This document shows, one piece after another, positions 60,658-64,000 of a stretch of 64,000 nucleotides of DNA; within the stretch, counting starts at the first letter, position 1, and every line of letters begins with the position of its first letter. Made by a program: the position numbers and the translations under genes. A model generated the notes under the pieces. It saw nothing but the letters and a program-made list of their open reading frames with translations. It did no database searches and had not been told where the DNA came from. The DNA comes from Rossellomorea sp. y25 (GTDB lineage Bacteria; Bacillota; Bacilli; Bacillales; Bacillaceae_B), in NCBI RefSeq assembly GCF_038049935.1, contig NZ_CP145886.1, positions 2,240,501 through 2,304,500 on the forward strand, written 5' to 3'.

Positions 60658-61023
60658 ATGATAAAAAGCCCTATAAAGAACAAAGTGAAATTGGTGTTTA
60701 TTCCTGTAAGTAATATAGAAAAGTCTAAAGAATGGTACTCCAAAATGCTCGGAATTGATGAGGGAAAAGAACATTTCGATCATCTATTTGTAGCCGATAT
60801 GGATGGGGCTGGTATGATCCTTGACACCATGCCCATGTGGAGAGACGAAACTGGTAAACTTCCAAGGCTGAATTTCCCGGCCATTCAATTTGCTACGGAC
60901 GATATTCATGAATCGTATCAATTTATGAAAGACAACGGTGTGGAATTGGTAACGGCTATTGAAAATAATCAGTACTTCGTGTTTAAAGATCCTGATGGGA
61001 ATTTGCTGATGGTTTGTAAGTAG
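60658..61023 (+). CDS. VOC-family protein
   Basis: 121 residues from the ATG at 60658, after GGAGGGAATCACT. NKVKLVFIPVSNIEKSKEWY, MILDTMPMWRDE, PAIQFATDDIHESYQFMKDN and YFVFKDPDGNLLMVCK are typical of a glyoxalase-fold protein with a C-terminal DPDGN loop. Substrate unknown. It may pair with the divergent serine hydrolase upstream only by position. A hairpin (GTCGGGAG / CTCCCGAC, 61039-61068) follows the gene. Confidence 0.78.
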   Translation: MIKSPIKNKVKLVFIPVSNIEKSKEWYSKMLGIDEGKEHFDHLFVADMDGAGMILDTMPMWRDETGKLPRLNFPAIQFATDDIHESYQFMKDNGVELVTAIENNQYFVFKDPDGNLLMVCK

Positions 61024-61038
61024 GAATACGTTTAATAG

Positions 61039-61068
61039 GTCGGGAGGTTCATGGTATAATCTCCCGAC
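61039..61068 (+). terminator. Hairpin after the VOC gene
   Basis: An 8-bp perfect GC-rich stem with a 14-base loop, 15 bases past the stop, but without a T run. Confidence 0.5.
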
Positions 61069-61153
61069 AAGATACCAATCACTATATTCCATCGTTTATT
61101 AACGATGTTTTATACATATGAGAAACTATGACAAATAGAAGGGAAAATAGTCC

Positions 61154-61609
61154 ATGCCGATTCGAAATTCTGCAAAAGCGATCATCATGAAAGATAACAA
61201 AATCCTGCTAACCAAAAACAAAGACGAAAATGAATTCTTTTATCTCTTTCCAGGAGGTGGGCAGGAACACGGTGAAACGCTTCATGAAGCTTTAAAGAGA
61301 GAATGTATCGAGGAGATTGGAAGTGAAGTGGAGATAGGAGAACTCGTACATATTCGGGAGTATATCGGCAAGAACCATGAGCATGCTTCATTTGACTATG
61401 ATGTTCATCAAATGGAATTTTATTTTAAGTGTACCTTAATGAATTCAGAAGAAAAGGATCCGATTCCAACAAATCCCGATAGCCATCAAGTGGGTGTCGA
61501 ATGGATTGATTTGAATGAGCTGATGCAGTATAGGTTGTACCCTAAAAGGATCATTGACTATCTTGGTAACGATCAAAATTCATTAATATATCTTGGAGAT
61601 ATCAACTAA
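61154..61609 (+). CDS. NUDIX hydrolase
   Basis: 151 residues. The Nudix box is complete: GGGQEHGETLHEALKRECIE, EIG (G-x5-E-x7-R-E-x-x-E-E-x-G). Before it AKAIIMKDNKILLTKNKDE gives the usual opening strand. Acidic late residues VGVEWIDLNELMQYRLYPKR end the fold. Nudix enzymes hydrolyse nucleoside-diphosphate derivatives; the substrate is not known. A GGGAAAATAGTCC ribosome site is before the ATG. Confidence 0.85.
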   Translation: MPIRNSAKAIIMKDNKILLTKNKDENEFFYLFPGGGQEHGETLHEALKRECIEEIGSEVEIGELVHIREYIGKNHEHASFDYDVHQMEFYFKCTLMNSEEKDPIPTNPDSHQVGVEWIDLNELMQYRLYPKRIIDYLGNDQNSLIYLGDIN

Positions 61610-61701
61610 AGAATCATGCTCTTGATGACAAACTCTGAGCATGGATTTACTCACCCATTAAATGATCAGTCGTTACTGTATCCAAACGAAAGAGGGAGAC
61701 C

Positions 61702-62193
61702 ATGATGATCATCAAAAATCTTGTCTCACTTGAATTCTACAATGAAAATCATCATATTCGATTAACAGACTATCACCTATCTGAAGAACAGCTTCAATAC
61801 ACTTCGTTGCCGTTACCTGCAATTGCTAAGTGCAATGAAGAAACAGAAAGATACCCGATCGTTATTCTTTATAAGGGGGAACCTGCTGGTTTCTTTGTGC
61901 TCCATGGTTGGGATGGAGTTAAAGCATACTGGGATAACCAGGATGCCATCTTAATCAGAGCTTATTCAATTAACCCGAAATTTCAAGGCAAAGGGATTGC
62001 TTCTGAATCACTAAAAGCACTTGATCCTTTCATAAATCAACACTTCCTTAACAAAAAAGAAATAATATTAGCTGTCAATCATCAGAATGTTCAGGCTCAG
62101 CATGTATATAAAAAAGCAGGATTTCATGATACAGGGATAAGAGTGATAGGCAGGAATGGGGAGATGTTTATTATGCATAAGATACTGGAATAG
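61702..62193 (+). CDS. GNAT-family N-acetyltransferase
   Basis: 163 residues. YPIVILYKGEPAGFFVLHG is the core strand, IRAYSINPKFQGKGIASESL the acetyl-CoA loop (Q-G-K-G-I-A), and LAVNHQNVQAQHVYKKAGFH the last part of the fold. Two ATG codons (61702, 61705) are possible after GAGGGAGACC. Substrate unknown. It is separated from the NUDIX gene by about 90 bp with a weak hairpin. Confidence 0.8.
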   Translation: MMIIKNLVSLEFYNENHHIRLTDYHLSEEQLQYTSLPLPAIAKCNEETERYPIVILYKGEPAGFFVLHGWDGVKAYWDNQDAILIRAYSINPKFQGKGIASESLKALDPFINQHFLNKKEIILAVNHQNVQAQHVYKKAGFHDTGIRVIGRNGEMFIMHKILE

Positions 62194-62200
62194 TGTCAAT

Positions 62201-62300
62201 TCGCTGATATATTTGAATTTCCGCTGATAAAATCGGGATTTCGCAAATATATTGAAAATATCGCTGATAAAAATCGATTTTCGCTGATAAATGAACAGGT
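62201..62300. repeat. Five tandem 20-bp units (TCGCTGATAAA type)
   Basis: Units starting at 62201, 62221, 62241, 62261 and 62281 each begin [TC]CGC[TA][GA]ATA. The period is exactly 20 bp. Two units (62221 and 62261) are closest (CGCTGATAAAA with ATCG). The third is the most diverged. No gene is near this stretch. Confidence 0.7.
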
Positions 62301-62468
62301 AAGCCTAAAATATATAGTTTAAGGAAGGAATCGGCGCCACGAAATCATTAATTACCAAAAAAATAGCTGAGATGACGTAATAACCCCTTTCTTTGGACGA
62401 ATCTGCTACCTCTTTGAGGAAATATAACCTATATTGAATAAGACGATAGGAATGGAGGATACCCCATC

Positions 62469-63146
62469 ATGATCCAAGCGGCCATCTTCGATCTGGACGG
62501 AACCCTGCTGAACAGAGACGCCTCTGTATATGAATTCATCAGTAACCAATATGAACGCCTGGATAAATGGCTAAGACATATCCCGAAAGAATCGTACATA
62601 ACCAGATTCATTGAATTAGACAAGCGCGGATACGTCTGGAAAGATGAGGTGTACAAGCGGCTTATCGAGGAATTCACCATCCCTGAATTAACCTGGGAAG
62701 GACTGCTTGAGGATTACATCAGTGAATTTAAGCATAGCTGTGTACCTTTTCCACATTTACATAATATGTTGGATGAATTAAAAAAGAAAAATATCAAACT
62801 CGGAATGATCACAAATGGCTTTGGTCAGTTTCAAATGGACAACATCCTAGCTCTTGAAATAAAAGCTTACTTTGACGAAATTCTTGTTTCAGAATGGGAA
62901 GGCTTGAAAAAGCCTGACCCAAAAATTTTTAAGCGGGCATTAGTAAGGTTGAATTTAAAACCTCATGAATGCATCTTTATCGGGGATCACCCTGAATATG
63001 ATGTGTATGGTGCTCAAAAGGTGGGGATGAAAGGTATCTGGAAGAAAGACCCTCACTTAAGCCATGCGGAATCAGCAGATGGGGTGATTGATGATTTGAT
63101 GGAGTTGCCGGAATATATTGATCATCTAAATAACAATAGAAGGTGA
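62469..63146 (+). CDS. HAD-superfamily hydrolase (phosphatase-like)
   Basis: 225 residues. Motif I is IFDLDGTLLNRDAS, motif II is LGMITNGFG, motif III is GLKKPDPKIFKRAL and motif IV is CIFIGDHPEYDVYGAQ. The first Asp is the nucleophile, so it is a phosphatase or haloacid dehalogenase-type enzyme with a helical cap (residues 15-95). Similar short members in Bacillus are unnamed. The start follows GGAATGGAGGATACCCCATC. The following gene fragment begins within four bases of its end. Confidence 0.83.
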   Translation: MIQAAIFDLDGTLLNRDASVYEFISNQYERLDKWLRHIPKESYITRFIELDKRGYVWKDEVYKRLIEEFTIPELTWEGLLEDYISEFKHSCVPFPHLHNMLDELKKKNIKLGMITNGFGQFQMDNILALEIKAYFDEILVSEWEGLKKPDPKIFKRALVRLNLKPHECIFIGDHPEYDVYGAQKVGMKGIWKKDPHLSHAESADGVIDDLMELPEYIDHLNNNRR

Positions 63147-63277
63147 AATCATCCGTCCAATTAACTCCATACAACCCAAATTGGAAAACCTTATATATAC
63201 AAGAAGAAGCGAAAATCATCCATGCAATAGGTCCGTCCCTCATAGGAATAGACGTCATTTTGGTAAATGGTTTCTAA
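63143..63277 (+). pseudogene. GrpB/UPF0157-family N-terminal remnant
   Basis: A 44-codon frame from GTG 63143 overlaps the HAD stop and reads SSVQLTPYNPNWKTLYIQEE, then AKIIHAIGPSLIGIDVI, then stops. GrpB proteins start with V-x-P-Y-x-P-x-W and continue into LG...IxHIGSTSVPG at this point. Here that continuation is lost, so only the first quarter of a ~170-residue protein remains. Confidence 0.55.
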
Positions 63278-63278
63278 A

Positions 63279-63902
63279 TTAAATTTGTTTATTCGCCACA
63301 ATTGCAACGGTATTATACCCTCTGGAAAGGGGTCCTTCTAATAAATCAATATTTTTAAATCCCCTGACTTTCATAATAGGGATAAGTTCTTCTAATATCA
63401 TTCTTTGAATATTCGTCCAAGGTATACCGTTTTTACCGTCACTTAAAGTAATGATCAAGGAACCTCCTGGTTTCAACACTCGATATATTTCATTGATTGA
63501 GTCTTGGAAAGAGTCCCAAAAGTAAACTGATTGAATGCTATAGACCTTGGAATACATCAAGTCTTGAAAAGGAAGACTTTTAACATTTCCAAACACAAAT
63601 TCTGCACGACTATTGTTTATGTTTACTCTATTTCGAAATCTTGCGGATGCAAGTGCGGTCTGGGATAAATCAAAACCGACTACTTTGTTAACGTTTGAAT
63701 CCCTTAATGCCTTATTCACGGCATATCCAGCACCACAGCCAAGTTCCAATACACAATCGTTATCCTTCAATTTAAGCAATTCCAACGTCCACAATGTCTC
63801 AATTCTATGTTGATGAACCATTTTTTCACCAAAATAAACTCCGAGTAAACCCTTCGGTGTTCTATATTGTTCATCAACCAGAGCAATTAGTCGTTTTTTC
63901 AT
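63279..63902 (-). CDS. Class I SAM-dependent methyltransferase
   Basis: 207 residues. The AdoMet motif I is CVLELGCGAGYAVNKAL, followed by VVGFDLSQTALASARF (motif II), FVFGNVKSLPFQDLMYSKVY (motif III) and RVLKPGGSLIITLSDGKNG (post-III). These are typical of a UbiE/COQ5-like small-molecule methyltransferase. A TTG (63905) and ATG (63902) are both possible starts; the ATG is ten bases after AAAGGAGG. Its stop codon lies just after the GrpB remnant. Substrate unknown. Confidence 0.82.
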   Translation of the reverse strand: MKKRLIALVDEQYRTPKGLLGVYFGEKMVHQHRIETLWTLELLKLKDNDCVLELGCGAGYAVNKALRDSNVNKVVGFDLSQTALASARFRNRVNINNSRAEFVFGNVKSLPFQDLMYSKVYSIQSVYFWDSFQDSINEIYRVLKPGGSLIITLSDGKNGIPWTNIQRMILEELIPIMKVRGFKNIDLLEGPLSRGYNTVAIVANKQI

Positions 63903-64000
63903 CAAATGTGTTCCTCCTTTTATATGAGTAACTAAATTATAATGTCCGATTCATTTATTACACAATACAATATAAGTTATATTTAGTATTAGTAATTCTT

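Noticed and set aside
62201..62300. CRISPR-like array
   Set aside because: The units are contiguous 20-bp repeats without unique spacers, and no cas gene is present.

Overview
The window looks like chromosomal DNA of an endospore-forming member of the Bacillaceae (Bacillus or a close relative). The evidence is AT-rich DNA, strong GGAGG ribosome binding sites with frequent TTG and GTG starts, and many sporulation and spore-surface genes: a SpoIIP, a CwlC-type amidase, YheC/YheD proteins, CotS/CotSA-like enzymes, a CotY/CotZ/ExsY-like protein and a BclA-like collagen protein. There is also a citR-citA pair as in Bacillus subtilis. I see no tRNA, rRNA, insertion sequence, prophage or CRISPR array.

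Layout. (1) 1-20.4 kb is a mixed region: a DinB-like protein, a DHA2 drug exporter, an RND exporter divergent from its TetR regulator, a secreted M14 carboxypeptidase, an ECF-like sigma factor with a GyrI-like partner, CwlC, an amine oxidase, a SpoIIP copy away from its usual neighbours, a small FbpA-like gene preceded by a clear S-box (SAM-I) riboswitch, and a HemY-type oxidase. (2) 20.5-26.1 kb is a tight five-gene minus-strand operon (PIG-L deacetylase, GT4, ATP-grasp, CotS-like kinase, GT4), probably for a spore-coat glycan. (3) 26.2-31.0 kb holds four genes of very different size that share one ~55-residue module. I do not recognise this module and consider it the most novel element here. 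(4) 31.1-35.1 kb has a YrzF-like kinase, a 595-residue collagen-like spore filament protein and a DUF4111-type nucleotidyltransferase. (5) 35.3-38.4 kb is housekeeping or unknown (DagK-like, HesB-like, GIY-YIG, a tandem SAP-like protein). (6) 38.6-51.1 kb is a second spore-surface island: a CSPGFW protein, four YheC/YheD ATP-grasp genes (one an unusual 744-residue tandem), another ATP-grasp ligase, a polysaccharide pyruvyl transferase, two GT2 enzymes flanking an orphan rmlA/spsI, a Cys-rich protein and a CotY/CotZ-like protein. (7) 51.4-64.0 kb is accessory: a MEDS protein, several GNATs (one truncated), citR/citA, VOC proteins, a large palindromic interspersed repeat, a sigma-70-like factor, a serine hydrolase, NUDIX, HAD, a GrpB remnant and a methyltransferase.

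How the genes may work together. Regions 2, 3, 4 and 6 read as one spore-surface factory. Structural proteins (collagen filament, CotY/CotZ-like, repeat proteins, the shared-module family) sit beside enzymes that make nucleotide sugars (RmlA), transfer sugars (two GT4, two GT2), deacetylate (PIG-L), pyruvylate (CsaB-like), phosphorylate (CotS-like) and ligate (six ATP-grasp proteins). This joint role is inferred from clustering and family knowledge. Protein functions were read by eye, without database searches.
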